Part shown: in pieces, positions 7,575-15,081 of the stretch
How the letters are laid out: the number at the start of each line of letters is the position of its first letter
Position numbering within the stretch: position 1 is the stretch's first letter
Origin: SZUA-584 sp964607965
GTDB taxonomy: Bacteria > Bacillota > Clostridia > Christensenellales > SZUA-584
Length of the DNA: 28,045 nucleotides
Direction of reading: 5' to 3'
NCBI GenBank assembly: GCA_964607965.1
Contig: CAZSMH010000015.1
Span: 1-28,045, forward strand
Made by a program: the position numbers and the translations under genes
Notes under the pieces: generated by a model
The model's database searches: none
Told to the model about the DNA's origin: nothing
The model's input: the letters and a program-made list of their open reading frames with translations, nothing else

Positions 7575-8271
7575 TGCTTATGCTTCCTGTCACCTGGTTG
7601 CCTTTGTAATCCTGAAACATCACTTTTCCTGTCTCATCGCTTGATGCGAAAAAAACATCGCGTATGTGTTTTATGTTGTGAGCATTAAGCAGTTTGAGTA
7701 AAGCCTGCTCGGTAAACCCCAGCTTCTCCAAGTTTTTGGGTTTTAGTTTTCCGTCTATTATAACGTCATAGCAAAAACCGGGATTGGGCGGGCTTATACC
7801 AAGGTCCTTAGGGATAACAGGACGCAGCTCCGGTTTTAGCATTACGCTTAATTCGCCGTTGGTTTCCAGCACGGCGTAGTGTACATCGCTTATATTCATA
7901 ACATCTTTTGCCCGAAGCTGTTCCAACAAATCCCCAAGGTTATAGCTTAAACCTTTCAGCTCCTTGTTTCGGATAACGCCTTTATGTATTACGATACTTG
8001 GCCTGCCTGAGATTACGCCGCGCAGCTTTTCGCTTTTTAAAGAGATAAACGCAATGACGTTGTGCATAAGCAGCAGCACGACAACGGGCACTATACCATA
8101 GGTTATAGGCACGCCGGGGCTGTCCATAGGTGTAGCTGCCACTTCGGCTATCATTACCGCAATAATCAGTTCAAAAGGCTGCAGCTCTCCCGCCTGCCGC
8201 TTGCCCATAAGCCGCATAACCAGCATCGCAAAAAAATATATAAGCACAGTTTTAATGATCACATTGAACAT
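7567..8271 (-). CDS. DUF421 (YetF-like) membrane protein
   Basis: 234 residues. Three N-terminal membrane spans (about 4-22, 31-48 and 58-75), with the conserved 'RLMGKRQAGELQPFELIIAV' stretch (residues 20-39) of DUF421. A cytoplasmic or envelope-facing domain follows ('GRPSIVIHKGVIRNKELK', 'SYNLGDLLEQLRAKDV'), and then a C-terminal region resembling the second YetF domain. The Bacillus YetF/YrbG group is implicated in spore and envelope properties, but a molecular activity is not established. It is transcribed away from nth; its upstream ribosome site is weak (AAAGAG). It forms a two-gene operon with the DUF4363 gene. Confidence 0.88.
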   Translation of the reverse strand: MFNVIIKTVLIYFFAMLVMRLMGKRQAGELQPFELIIAVMIAEVAATPMDSPGVPITYGIVPVVVLLLMHNVIAFISLKSEKLRGVISGRPSIVIHKGVIRNKELKGLSYNLGDLLEQLRAKDVMNISDVHYAVLETNGELSVMLKPELRPVIPKDLGISPPNPGFCYDVIIDGKLKPKNLEKLGFTEQALLKLLNAHNIKHIRDVFFASSDETGKVMFQDYKGNQVTGSISNG

Positions 8272-8333
8272 ATTTTATATTCTCTTTAGCTGCAGTTTAA
8301 ATTATGCGCATGTGTTGTCCGGCGAAATAATGT

Positions 8334-8362
8334 TTGAGTTTTGCGGATTCGATGAGTATAAT
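8334..8362 (+). promoter_or_regulatory. Sigma-A promoter for nth-obgE-yhbY
   Basis: TTGAGT at 8334-8339, a 17-bp spacer and TATAAT at 8357-8362, about 30 bp before the nth start codon. Confidence 0.65.
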
Positions 8363-8391
8363 AGCGAATAGTATACTGGGGAAGAATATGG

Positions 8392-9015
8392 ATGGGTGAT
8401 AATAAACAGATATTAAAAATGCTTGGCGAGCAATACCACGGAGCGCGTCCCGGGCTTATTTATAAAAATGCTTTTGAACTGCTGATGGCAACGATGCTTT
8501 CCGCCCAGACAACGGACAGGCAGGTAAATGCCGTAACCGGCATGCTGTTTGAAAAGTATCCGGATGCACAAAGCCTTATGCGTTTAAATAAAAGCGAACT
8601 TGAGGAGTATATTAAAAGCTGCGGTTTTTATCATACAAAGGCAAAAAATATGCTTGAGACGTGCAGTATTCTTGTTTCAAGACACGGCGGTAAGGTGCCC
8701 CGAACGATGGAAGAATTAACAGCGATGCCCGGGGTGGGGCGCAAAACGGCAAACGTAGTTCTCTCCAACGCTTTTGGAATACCCGCAATTGCCGTGGATA
8801 CACATGTGCTGCGCGTTGCAAACAGGCTTGGACTTGCCAGTTCAAAGAGCGCCGAGCAAACGGAACAGCAGCTTATGCAGGTTATTCCCAAAGAAAGCTG
8901 GTCTAATGCGCATCACTGGCTGATATGGCACGGACGAAGGCTTTGCACAGCGCGAAAGCCAAAATGCGGGGAATGTTTTTTATACGACATATGCCCTTAC
9001 CAAGGAAAGGTATAA
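8392..9015 (+). CDS. nth: Endonuclease III
   Basis: Bifunctional DNA glycosylase/AP lyase that removes oxidised pyrimidines. 207 residues, normal length. Helix-hairpin-helix 'MPGVGRKTANVVL' contains the catalytic Lys118; the catalytic Asp136 is in 'AVDTHVLRV'. The 4Fe-4S cluster ligands are Cys185-x6-Cys192-x2-Cys195-x5-Cys201, a perfect Nth spacing. The ATG at 8392 follows GGGGAAG by 7 nt; the ATG at 8388 is out of frame. obgE follows after 2 nt, so the two genes are cotranscribed. Confidence 0.97.
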   Translation: MGDNKQILKMLGEQYHGARPGLIYKNAFELLMATMLSAQTTDRQVNAVTGMLFEKYPDAQSLMRLNKSELEEYIKSCGFYHTKAKNMLETCSILVSRHGGKVPRTMEELTAMPGVGRKTANVVLSNAFGIPAIAVDTHVLRVANRLGLASSKSAEQTEQQLMQVIPKESWSNAHHWLIWHGRRLCTARKPKCGECFLYDICPYQGKV

Positions 9016-9017
9016 AG

Positions 9018-10286
9018 ATGTTTGTAGATATTGCCAAAATATACATAAAGGCAGGAAACGGCGGCGACGGCTGCGTTTCTTTTCGGAAAGAAAAATATGT
9101 TAACGCAGGCGGGCCGGACGGCGGCGACGGCGGCGATGGCGGAGCGGTTGTATTCGAGACTGACGAAAGCATGCGCACGCTAATGGATTTTAAATATAAG
9201 CAAAGTTTTATAGCGCAGAATGGAGAGCCGGGAAAAAAGAAAAACATGCGCGGAAGAACGGGCAGCGACATTATTATTAAAGTGCCGGCGGGTACGGTTG
9301 TGCGGGACTATGAAACCGGACGTATTGCCGCCGATATGCGCTCCGGCAGGCGGGTATTGTTATCGGGCGGCGGAGGCGGCAAGGGGAATGCTCGTTTTGC
9401 GACAGCGACAAGGCAAGCCCCGGGGTTTGCCATTCCGGGTAGGAAAACAAAGGGACGGCACGTTTTGCTTGAATTAAAGTCAATCGCCGATGTAGGCCTG
9501 ATAGGTTTCCCCAGCGTTGGTAAATCAACTCTGCTGGCGGCTGCAACAAGCGCCCGCCCTAAGATTGCCGCGTATCACTTTACCACTTTATCTCCCAACC
9601 TTGGCGTTGTGAATGCGTATGAACGAAGTTTTATTATGGCTGACATACCCGGGATTATCGAGGGGGCGCACGAAGGCGCAGGATTAGGGCACGGGTTTTT
9701 GCGCCATATAGAACGTACCCGTATGCTGATACACGTAGTTGACGCGTCATGTTCGGAGGGGCGCGATATAATAGAAGATTATAAAACCATAAGGAGCGAA
9801 CTTGAAAGCTATTCCGCGGAATTAAAAAGCCGCACGGAGATTGTAGCCGCAAACAAAATGGATGTGCCTGGCGCCGCGCAAAACGCGCAAAAGCTAAAGA
9901 GTTATTTATCACCGCTTGGAATAGAGATTTTTAATATCAGCGCAGCCTCGGGCGAAGGTATAGAAGCGCTTATAAAACGCGCATCGGAAGTGCTCGGCAC
10001 GCTGCCGCTGCCAAAGCCCGTTGATGAGGACAGAGTCATAGAAGAATGGGCGTTGGAGAAGGACGATGAAGGTTTCGAGGTTTTTGTTCAGGACGGCATT
10101 TACTATGTGGAAGGAAGCGTTCTGCACGGTATACTGCAAAAAACAGATCCTAATAACCCCGATTCGATGCGCCATTTTCAAAAGTTGCTTGTAGATTTCG
10201 GTATTATCAAGGCCTTGCGAAAAGCGGGAGCGAAGACGGGAGATACGGTAAACCTTGAAGGACACGAATTTGAGTTTGTAGATTAA
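9018..10286 (+). CDS. obgE: GTPase ObgE/CgtA
   Basis: Ribosome-associated GTPase involved in 50S assembly and stress control. 422 residues from this start. The N-terminal glycine-rich Obg fold spans residues 1-160 (repeated GGDGG elements). The G domain has a P loop GFPSVGKS at 163-170, the switch 'TTLSPNLG', 'DIPGIIEGAHEGAGLG', 'NKMD' and 'SAASGEG'. A C-terminal OCT domain covers about 345-422. The frame is open further upstream to 8925, but that part overlaps nth and precedes the conserved 'MFVDIAKIYIKAG' start; the ATG at 9018 has an AAGGAAAGG site and lies 2 nt after the nth stop. Confidence 0.97.
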   Translation: MFVDIAKIYIKAGNGGDGCVSFRKEKYVNAGGPDGGDGGDGGAVVFETDESMRTLMDFKYKQSFIAQNGEPGKKKNMRGRTGSDIIIKVPAGTVVRDYETGRIAADMRSGRRVLLSGGGGGKGNARFATATRQAPGFAIPGRKTKGRHVLLELKSIADVGLIGFPSVGKSTLLAAATSARPKIAAYHFTTLSPNLGVVNAYERSFIMADIPGIIEGAHEGAGLGHGFLRHIERTRMLIHVVDASCSEGRDIIEDYKTIRSELESYSAELKSRTEIVAANKMDVPGAAQNAQKLKSYLSPLGIEIFNISAASGEGIEALIKRASEVLGTLPLPKPVDEDRVIEEWALEKDDEGFEVFVQDGIYYVEGSVLHGILQKTDPNNPDSMRHFQKLLVDFGIIKALRKAGAKTGDTVNLEGHEFEFVD

Positions 10287-10301
10287 AGAAGGTATAGAAA
10301 C

Positions 10302-10589
10302 ATGATAAACAGCAAGCAAAGAGCGGCTTTAAGAGCTATGGCAAACGCTTTAGAGCCAATATTGTATATAGGAAAGGCCGGCGTGACGGACAGTGTTATA
10401 ACAGAAGCGGAAGATGCGCTTTCGGCGCGGGAGCTTGTAAAGGGCAGTGTACAGCAGAACTCCCCGGTAGACGCAAGGGAAGCGCTTGATGCTCTGTGCA
10501 AAGCTACGGCCGCACAGCCTGTTTCCGCTTCGGGAAGAAAGTTCGTACTGTACCGAAGGAATGAAAAAGAGCCGGTTATAAAGTTCTAG
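10302..10589 (+). CDS. yhbY: Ribosome assembly RNA-binding protein YhbY (CRM domain)
   Basis: 95 residues forming a single CRM domain, an RNA-binding fold linked to pre-50S subunits. It starts with 'SKQRAALRAMAN', has the GxxG loop 'IGKAG' at about 23-27, and ends with the beta strand 'RKFVLYR'. It follows obgE by 15 nt with an AAGAAGG site, and obgE-yhbY adjacency agrees with a ribosome assembly role for both. Its stop lies only 6 bp from the stop of the convergent metal transporter gene. Confidence 0.95.
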   Translation: MINSKQRAALRAMANALEPILYIGKAGVTDSVITEAEDALSARELVKGSVQQNSPVDAREALDALCKATAAQPVSASGRKFVLYRRNEKEPVIKF

Positions 10590-10595
10590 ACTTAT

Positions 10596-11807
10596 CTAAA
10601 AAGCTGCAATAATCAGCATTTCAATAAAATATACGGCTATACCTAAAAGCAGCGCGGGAATAGTTGTAATTACTGTGGCAATAAAAGAGCTTCGCCTGTC
10701 TATCGCAAGAAGAGGGAACAGTGCATCGCCGTCCTGTGATATGGCATTGGCCAAAAGCGCCGCAAAAGGCACCATGCCTCTTGTATAAAGAGAGACGAAT
10801 ATTATCTGGGGACCGCAGCCGGGCACCAGCCCTATCAGAGCGCCGACGATTACCGACGCCAGCCCCGTTGCCGCCATCCAGCCGGCTATTACGGTTTCTC
10901 CGCCTATTATTATTACCAACAGTTCATATATAAAATATGCAACGAACACCCATATGCACACAAAAGCCGTATCTTCCGCGTTGTGTACCATTGTTTCCTT
11001 GAGAGACAAAAGCTTTTGCTCCGAAGCTTCATGTTCTTCGTTTTTTATGATGCGCTTGTCTGCAATCATATATATTATGCAGAAACCAAGCCCCGCCACC
11101 CCAATGTATATGCCTATGTTTGGTATGCCAAGGGCGGTATTTATATCTATATCTGCAAGAAGCATTATGCCGAGTATAAGACCAATACCTATAAGCACCC
11201 AGAATATACGGTAAGCGATATTGTGCGTAAAAATCATTGCGGATTTTTTTTCGTGGCGCTGTTTTTTATTATGGTGCATAATCATATCTACGCTGTCGCC
11301 GTCCTCGTGGCCTATATGGTAAATAGGAGCGTCCTGCAGCTGCGCGTGCTCTCCTGCAGAAACAGAGGCGCTTTTTAATATTTCGGCGCGCCTTTTAGAA
11401 AAACCGCCGTCAATTTTTAAAGCGTCAACCACGTAGCCGGTAGCAATTGCGGCAGCAAAGCTTATGCCGGATACTATCAAGTATTCAAGAGGACGAGCCG
11501 TAACAAGGACGAAAGACGCATCGCCCATAGTGGCTATCAGCGCAGATACAACCGTGCCGAAAGTGACGCTGCCTTTAAGATAAAGAGGCATAACGAATAT
11601 TGCGCCGCCGCATCCCGGAGTTAAACCAAGAAGCGCACCGAAAAGCGGCTGGAGCTTTTTTGAGTTCTCCAGCTTATTAACAAACTTCCCCTGCGTTTTA
11701 TAGTTTATATATCCGAAAAGAAGCAGCACTGCGCCGACAAAAACGCCGACCTCCAAAAAAGCGCTTTGTGCGGATTCTATCAGCTTTTCAAACAACTGTG
11801 CGGCCAT
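10596..11807 (-). CDS. Putative manganese/heavy-metal exporter (PF11449 type)
   Basis: 403 residues, about ten membrane spans in two related halves. Each half carries a matching 'PGCG' loop ('LTPGCGGAIFVMPLY' near residue 65 and 'LVPGCGPQIIFVSLY' near 340), indicating an internal duplication. Between them is a cytoplasmic loop rich in His and acidic residues ('HIGHEDGD' and 'MHHNKKQRHEKK'), which looks metal binding. This layout fits the family annotated as putative manganese transporter or 10-TM heavy-metal exporter. Substrate and direction are inferred from the family. The frame extends 10 codons further up to 11837, but GGAGG (plus-strand CCTCC at 11813-11817) sits just before the ATG at 11807 and decides for the shorter start. 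A strong promoter lies at 11857-11886. Confidence 0.82.
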   Translation of the reverse strand: MAAQLFEKLIESAQSAFLEVGVFVGAVLLLFGYINYKTQGKFVNKLENSKKLQPLFGALLGLTPGCGGAIFVMPLYLKGSVTFGTVVSALIATMGDASFVLVTARPLEYLIVSGISFAAAIATGYVVDALKIDGGFSKRRAEILKSASVSAGEHAQLQDAPIYHIGHEDGDSVDMIMHHNKKQRHEKKSAMIFTHNIAYRIFWVLIGIGLILGIMLLADIDINTALGIPNIGIYIGVAGLGFCIIYMIADKRIIKNEEHEASEQKLLSLKETMVHNAEDTAFVCIWVFVAYFIYELLVIIIGGETVIAGWMAATGLASVIVGALIGLVPGCGPQIIFVSLYTRGMVPFAALLANAISQDGDALFPLLAIDRRSSFIATVITTIPALLLGIAVYFIEMLIIAAF

Positions 11808-11856
11808 GCTGTCCTCCGAAAAATTTGTATGTTGCATAATACGTGCGAATATGTTA

Positions 11857-11886
11857 ATTATAGCTGTGCAGCGCGAAGCATGTCAA
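11857..11886 (-). promoter_or_regulatory. Consensus sigma-A promoter for the metal exporter
   Basis: On the minus strand: TTGACA (plus 11881-11886), an 18-bp spacer, and TATAAT (plus 11857-11862). Both boxes are perfect. The leader would be only about 40 nt, too short for a yybP-ykoY-type manganese riboswitch, so any metal control should act through a DNA-binding protein. Confidence 0.8.
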
Positions 11887-11921
11887 CAAAATAGCGACGC
11901 TGCGCGAAGTATGTCAGCAAA
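11861..11921. repeat. Two imperfect 30-bp tandem repeats at the exporter promoter
   Basis: Copy 1 (11861-11890) and copy 2 (11892-11921) match at 24 of 30 positions with a 31-bp period; the shared core is GCGCGAAG-n-ATGTCA-n-CAAA. Copy 1 contains the -35 box and spacer of the exporter promoter. Copy 2 keeps a weaker version (CTGACA, 18-bp spacer, TATTTT on the minus strand). It could be a duplicated promoter or a pair of operator sites. Confidence 0.75.
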
Positions 11922-11936
11922 GCGATATATTGCTAA

Positions 11937-11967
11937 CAGACAAAAAACGTGATATTATTAATATAAT
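11937..11967 (+). promoter_or_regulatory. Candidate promoter for the GlpA-like operon
   Basis: TATAAT at 11962-11967. The best -35 is CAGACA at 11937-11942 with a long 19-bp spacer (four of six consensus bases). The start of transcription would be near 11974, giving a leader of about 75 nt that contains the terminator at 11987. Confidence 0.45.
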
Positions 11968-11986
11968 ACAGTGGCAGGAGAAACGA

Positions 11987-12020
11987 GCCGTACTGAGCAT
12001 TATTTCGGTACGGTTTTTTT
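11987..12020 (+). terminator. Intrinsic terminator inside the leader of the GlpA-like operon
   Basis: A 10-bp stem (11987-11996 with 12005-12014, two G-T pairs), an 8-nt loop and seven T's (12014-12020). It lies after the promoter at 11937-11967 and before the ribosome site of the oxidoreductase gene, so it would stop transcription before the operon unless overridden. This is the layout of antitermination control known for glycerol genes under GlpP in Bacillus; GlpP itself is not in this window. Confidence 0.8.
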
Positions 12021-12050
12021 AATGCGTGACTGCTGTCAAAAGGAGATGCC

Positions 12051-13490
12051 ATGCAATTTGATGCTGCCGTTATAGGGGCGGGCGTTATAGGCGCTCTTAT
12101 AGCAAGAGAGCTTTCCATGCTTGATTTGTCGGTGTGCGTAATCGAAGCCGAAGCGGACTTAGCTTTCGGCGCAACACGCGCTAACAGCGGAATAGTACAC
12201 GCGGGCTACGATGCGCTTGAAGGCACAAAAAAAGCGTTGTTTAATGTGCGGGGAAACGCGTTGATGCAGCAAACAGCAAAAGAGCTGGATGTGCCTTATA
12301 AAAACTGCGGATCTGTTGTGGTTGCGTTTGACGATAGCGACGAACAGAGCCTTAAGATGCTTCAAAAGCGGGCACAGCAAAACGGCGTTTATGTCAATAT
12401 GCTGTCGGGAAACGAAATAAGAAAAAAGGAGCCGCATCTCTCAGAAAAAATTACCGCTGCGCTGTACGCTCCTTCCGCCGGTATTATATGCCCGTTTGGG
12501 CTTGCGATAGCCGCAATGGAGAACGCGGCGGAAAACGGCTCCGTTGTTCTGCGGGGCAGCAGGGTTACTCATATTGAGAGAAAGGGCGAACATTTTGATA
12601 TAACAGCGGGTGAGAACCATATTAGCGCCCGTTTTTTGTTAAACGCGGCGGGAGTATTTGCGGATGAAATATCGCGCATGGCGGGAGGGGAGCAGTTTAG
12701 CATAAGAGCGCGGAAAGGCGAGTATCTGGTTTTTGATAAAAAGCTTGGCGAGCGTACAAGCTGCGTAGTGTTCGGCGCACCTTCGAATAAGGGAAAAGGC
12801 ATTGTTTTTGCACCAACGGTACGCGGCAATATGATTGCCGGCCCGACTGCGGAATTTACTGCAAAAGACGATACGTCCACTTCTAAAGAGGGCATAGAAG
12901 CTGTGCTAAATGGCGTTAAAAGGTATATACCAAAAATTGATACCCACAGCGTTATTACTACGTTTTCAGGTTTGCGCGCGGTTCCGGAAACGCATGATTT
13001 TATAATAGAAGCTTCAAAAAGCGCGCCGGGGCTCGTCAATGTGGCGGGCATTGAGTCTCCCGGCTTAACCTCCGCGCCTGCCATAGCACAGCACGTGCGC
13101 GAAATGCTTTTTGGCATGGGCGTAAAAAAAAGCATAAACCCAAACGCAAAGCGGACGCGCAAAGCAATAGAATCGTTCGCCGACGCAGGCTCAAAGCGGC
13201 GCAGAGAACTTATAAAAAAGGACGCGCGTTATGCCAATGTTATATGTCGGTGCGAAAATGTGACGGAGACCGAGATTGTAAACAGCATAAAAAGGCCGTG
13301 CGGTGCGGTGACCGTGGACGGGGTTAAACTGCGTACGGGAGCCGGATTCGGGCGATGCCAAGGAGGCTTTTGTATAAACCGCGTTATGGATATACTTGCC
13401 CGCGAGCTTAATGAGGATTTAAAGAAAATAACAAAAAGCGGAGAAGGCTCTAACATACTTTCTCACAAAACCAAGGAGGAAACGCAGTGA
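12051..13490 (+). CDS. GlpA-like FAD-dependent oxidoreductase with BFD-type [2Fe-2S] domain
   Basis: 479 residues. The N-terminal FAD-binding Rossmann motif is 'GAGVIGALIARELS' (residues 8-21), followed by the DAO fold characteristic of glycerol-3-phosphate dehydrogenases ('TRANSGIVHAGYDA', 'GLRAVPETHDFIIE'). A C-terminal BFD-like domain has Cys-x-Cys in 'CRCENVTETEIV' and Cys-x4-Cys in 'CQGGFC', expected to bind [2Fe-2S]. This is the architecture of anaerobic GlpA. Together with the next two genes it forms the oxidoreductase / oxidoreductase / DUF1667 set often tied to glycerol use in Clostridia. Expected reaction: oxidation of sn-glycerol-3-phosphate to dihydroxyacetone phosphate; this is inferred. 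AAGGAG lies 6 nt upstream of the ATG. The stop overlaps the next start (GTGA). No glycerol kinase is visible here. Confidence 0.85.
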   Translation: MQFDAAVIGAGVIGALIARELSMLDLSVCVIEAEADLAFGATRANSGIVHAGYDALEGTKKALFNVRGNALMQQTAKELDVPYKNCGSVVVAFDDSDEQSLKMLQKRAQQNGVYVNMLSGNEIRKKEPHLSEKITAALYAPSAGIICPFGLAIAAMENAAENGSVVLRGSRVTHIERKGEHFDITAGENHISARFLLNAAGVFADEISRMAGGEQFSIRARKGEYLVFDKKLGERTSCVVFGAPSNKGKGIVFAPTVRGNMIAGPTAEFTAKDDTSTSKEGIEAVLNGVKRYIPKIDTHSVITTFSGLRAVPETHDFIIEASKSAPGLVNVAGIESPGLTSAPAIAQHVREMLFGMGVKKSINPNAKRTRKAIESFADAGSKRRRELIKKDARYANVICRCENVTETEIVNSIKRPCGAVTVDGVKLRTGAGFGRCQGGFCINRVMDILARELNEDLKKITKSGEGSNILSHKTKEETQ

Positions 13491-14713
13491 GGGCTGATGT
13501 AGCTGTTATAGGCGCGGGGCCGGGCGGACTGGCGGCCGCAGTTGCGGCAAAGGAAAACGGCGCTGAAAATGTGATAATAATAGACAGAGAACCGCATGCC
13601 GGAGGAATATTAGGACAGTGCATACACAGCGGTTTCGGGCTGCATGTTTTCGGTGAAGAGCTCACAGGCCCGGAATACGCGGCGCGTTTTATTGATAAAG
13701 CGAAAGCTCTTAGTATTCCTGTATTAACGGGTACTATGGTGCTGGATGTATCTAGGCAGAAAAAGATTACCGCAGTCAGTTTACAATCTGGGCTTTTTGT
13801 TATAGACGCTAAAGCTGTAGTGCTGGCTATGGGCTGCCGAGAACGAAGCGCGGGAGCGCTTATGATACCGGGTACACGTCCGGCGGGGGTGATGACGGCA
13901 GGGACTGCCCAGCGTTTTGTCAATATAGAAGGATATATGCCGGGCAAGCAGGTTGTTATACTAGGCTCCGGCGATATAGGGCTTATAATGGCGCGCCGTA
14001 TGACGCTGGAGGGTGCGCAAGTTAAAATGGTGTTGGAAATTATGCCGTATTCCGGGGGGCTTAAGCGGAACATTGTTCAGTGCCTTGACGATTTTGGCAT
14101 ACCGCTTCTTCTTTCGCATACGGTAACGAGGCTACATGGGAAAAAGCGCCTTGAGGGCGTATCTATAGCAAAAGTTGACGGTAAGCCTATACCAGGTTCC
14201 GAAAGGTTTGTGCCCTGCGATACATTGCTGCTGTCTGTAGGGCTTATACCAGAAAACGAAATATCACGGCAAACAGGCGTTATTATGGATGACGCGACGG
14301 GAGGGCCGTTAGTGGATTCCAATATGCAAACGAGCATTCCGGGTATTTTTGCTTGCGGCAACGCGCTGCATGTACACGATTTGGCTGATAATGTTACGCA
14401 GGAGGCACAGGTTGCCGGCCGCTCGGCGGCGCGTTATATACGGCAGGGATTGGAAGTTACGGGTTTTGCGACACATGCAGGCGATGGTGTGCGTTATCTA
14501 GTTCCGCAGCGTCTATGCGCGGATGAGCTTGATAAAAAGCTCTTTTTCCGCGTAGACGGTGTTTACCGCGATTGCTTTGTTACGGCGAGTGTGGGCGGGA
14601 ACACGGTATATCGGAAGAAAAGGCGGGTTTTGACGCCGGGTGAGATGGAAAATATTATTATCAGCCAAAAAGACTTGAACGGAGATATAACCGTATCCGT
14701 GGAGGGGGCGTAA
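13487..14713 (+). CDS. NAD(P)/FAD-dependent oxidoreductase, partner of the GlpA-like protein
   Basis: 408 residues with a two-dinucleotide-binding-domain fold. FAD motif 'GAGPGGLAAAVAAKENGAE' starts at about residue 8; the second Rossmann motif 'LGSGDIGLIMARRM', for NAD(P)H, lies at about 158-171; and 'GIFACGNALHVHD' is the usual C-terminal FAD contact. It contains 'GQCIHSGFG', a conserved Cys-bearing segment seen in this subgroup. The probable role is passing electrons between the GlpA-like flavoprotein and NAD(P)H. Start GTG overlaps the previous stop by 4 nt, with AAGGAGG 7 nt upstream, so translation is coupled. The next gene begins after 1 nt. Confidence 0.85.
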   Translation: MRADVAVIGAGPGGLAAAVAAKENGAENVIIIDREPHAGGILGQCIHSGFGLHVFGEELTGPEYAARFIDKAKALSIPVLTGTMVLDVSRQKKITAVSLQSGLFVIDAKAVVLAMGCRERSAGALMIPGTRPAGVMTAGTAQRFVNIEGYMPGKQVVILGSGDIGLIMARRMTLEGAQVKMVLEIMPYSGGLKRNIVQCLDDFGIPLLLSHTVTRLHGKKRLEGVSIAKVDGKPIPGSERFVPCDTLLLSVGLIPENEISRQTGVIMDDATGGPLVDSNMQTSIPGIFACGNALHVHDLADNVTQEAQVAGRSAARYIRQGLEVTGFATHAGDGVRYLVPQRLCADELDKKLFFRVDGVYRDCFVTASVGGNTVYRKKRRVLTPGEMENIIISQKDLNGDITVSVEGA

Positions 14714-14714
14714 C

Positions 14715-15065
14715 ATGCGTACGGAAAAAATAACATGCACGGTATGTCCGATAGGCTGCGAGATAACGGCAAATATAGAAGACGGCAGTATTGCGGAGAT
14801 TTCCGGCCACGGCTGCAAGAGAGGCGAAGCGTATGCAAAAACAGAGATAATTGACCCCCGCAGAACGCTCACCACTACAATGCGTACTGAGGGAGGAAGC
14901 CTGCTTCCCGTCAAATCCGCCAAGCCTATACCTAAGGGTATGCTTTTCGAATGCATGGACGCAATCAATAAAACTACAGCCAAGCCGCCTGTTAATATTG
15001 GCGATGTGCTTATAGAAGATATATGCAAAACGGGCGTAAGCATTGTTGCGACAGGCAGGCTTTAA
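14715..15065 (+). CDS. DUF1667 protein, likely small iron-sulfur partner
   Basis: 116 residues. The N-terminal 'CTVCPIGC' (Cys-x2-Cys-x3-Cys) plus a further Cys in 'GHGCKRGEAYA' form a four-Cys site, suggesting an iron-sulfur cluster. 'EIIDPRRTLTTTMR' and 'VKSAKPIPKGMLF' are typical DUF1667 segments and resemble parts of molybdopterin oxidoreductase N-termini. It is translationally linked to the two flavoproteins upstream (1-nt gap, GGAGGGGG site). Likely the third subunit of the same anaerobic dehydrogenase; direct biochemical evidence for the family is limited as far as I know. Confidence 0.85.
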   Translation: MRTEKITCTVCPIGCEITANIEDGSIAEISGHGCKRGEAYAKTEIIDPRRTLTTTMRTEGGSLLPVKSAKPIPKGMLFECMDAINKTTAKPPVNIGDVLIEDICKTGVSIVATGRL

Positions 15066-15081
15066 AGCGTATAATAAAGCC

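Noticed and set aside
8925..9017. N-terminal extension of ObgE into nth
   Set aside because: It overlaps the nth coding sequence and precedes the conserved Obg start; the ATG at 9018 has its own ribosome site.
11808..11837. Ten-codon longer metal exporter
   Set aside because: A GGAGG site lies inside this stretch immediately before the ATG at 11807.
11808..11850. Manganese (yybP-ykoY) riboswitch before the metal exporter
   Set aside because: The leader from the strong promoter is only about 40 nt, too short for the aptamer, and no conserved loops are seen.
13450..14073. Long minus-strand frame opposite the second oxidoreductase
   Set aside because: It is a shadow of a gene with clear FAD and NAD(P) motifs; no ribosome site.
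15043..15081. TTG start for the radical SAM gene inside DUF1667
   Set aside because: The added residues do not match the usual N-terminus, and the ATG at 15082 gives a normal SPL-like start. Neither ribosome site is strong, so this is a preference rather than proof.
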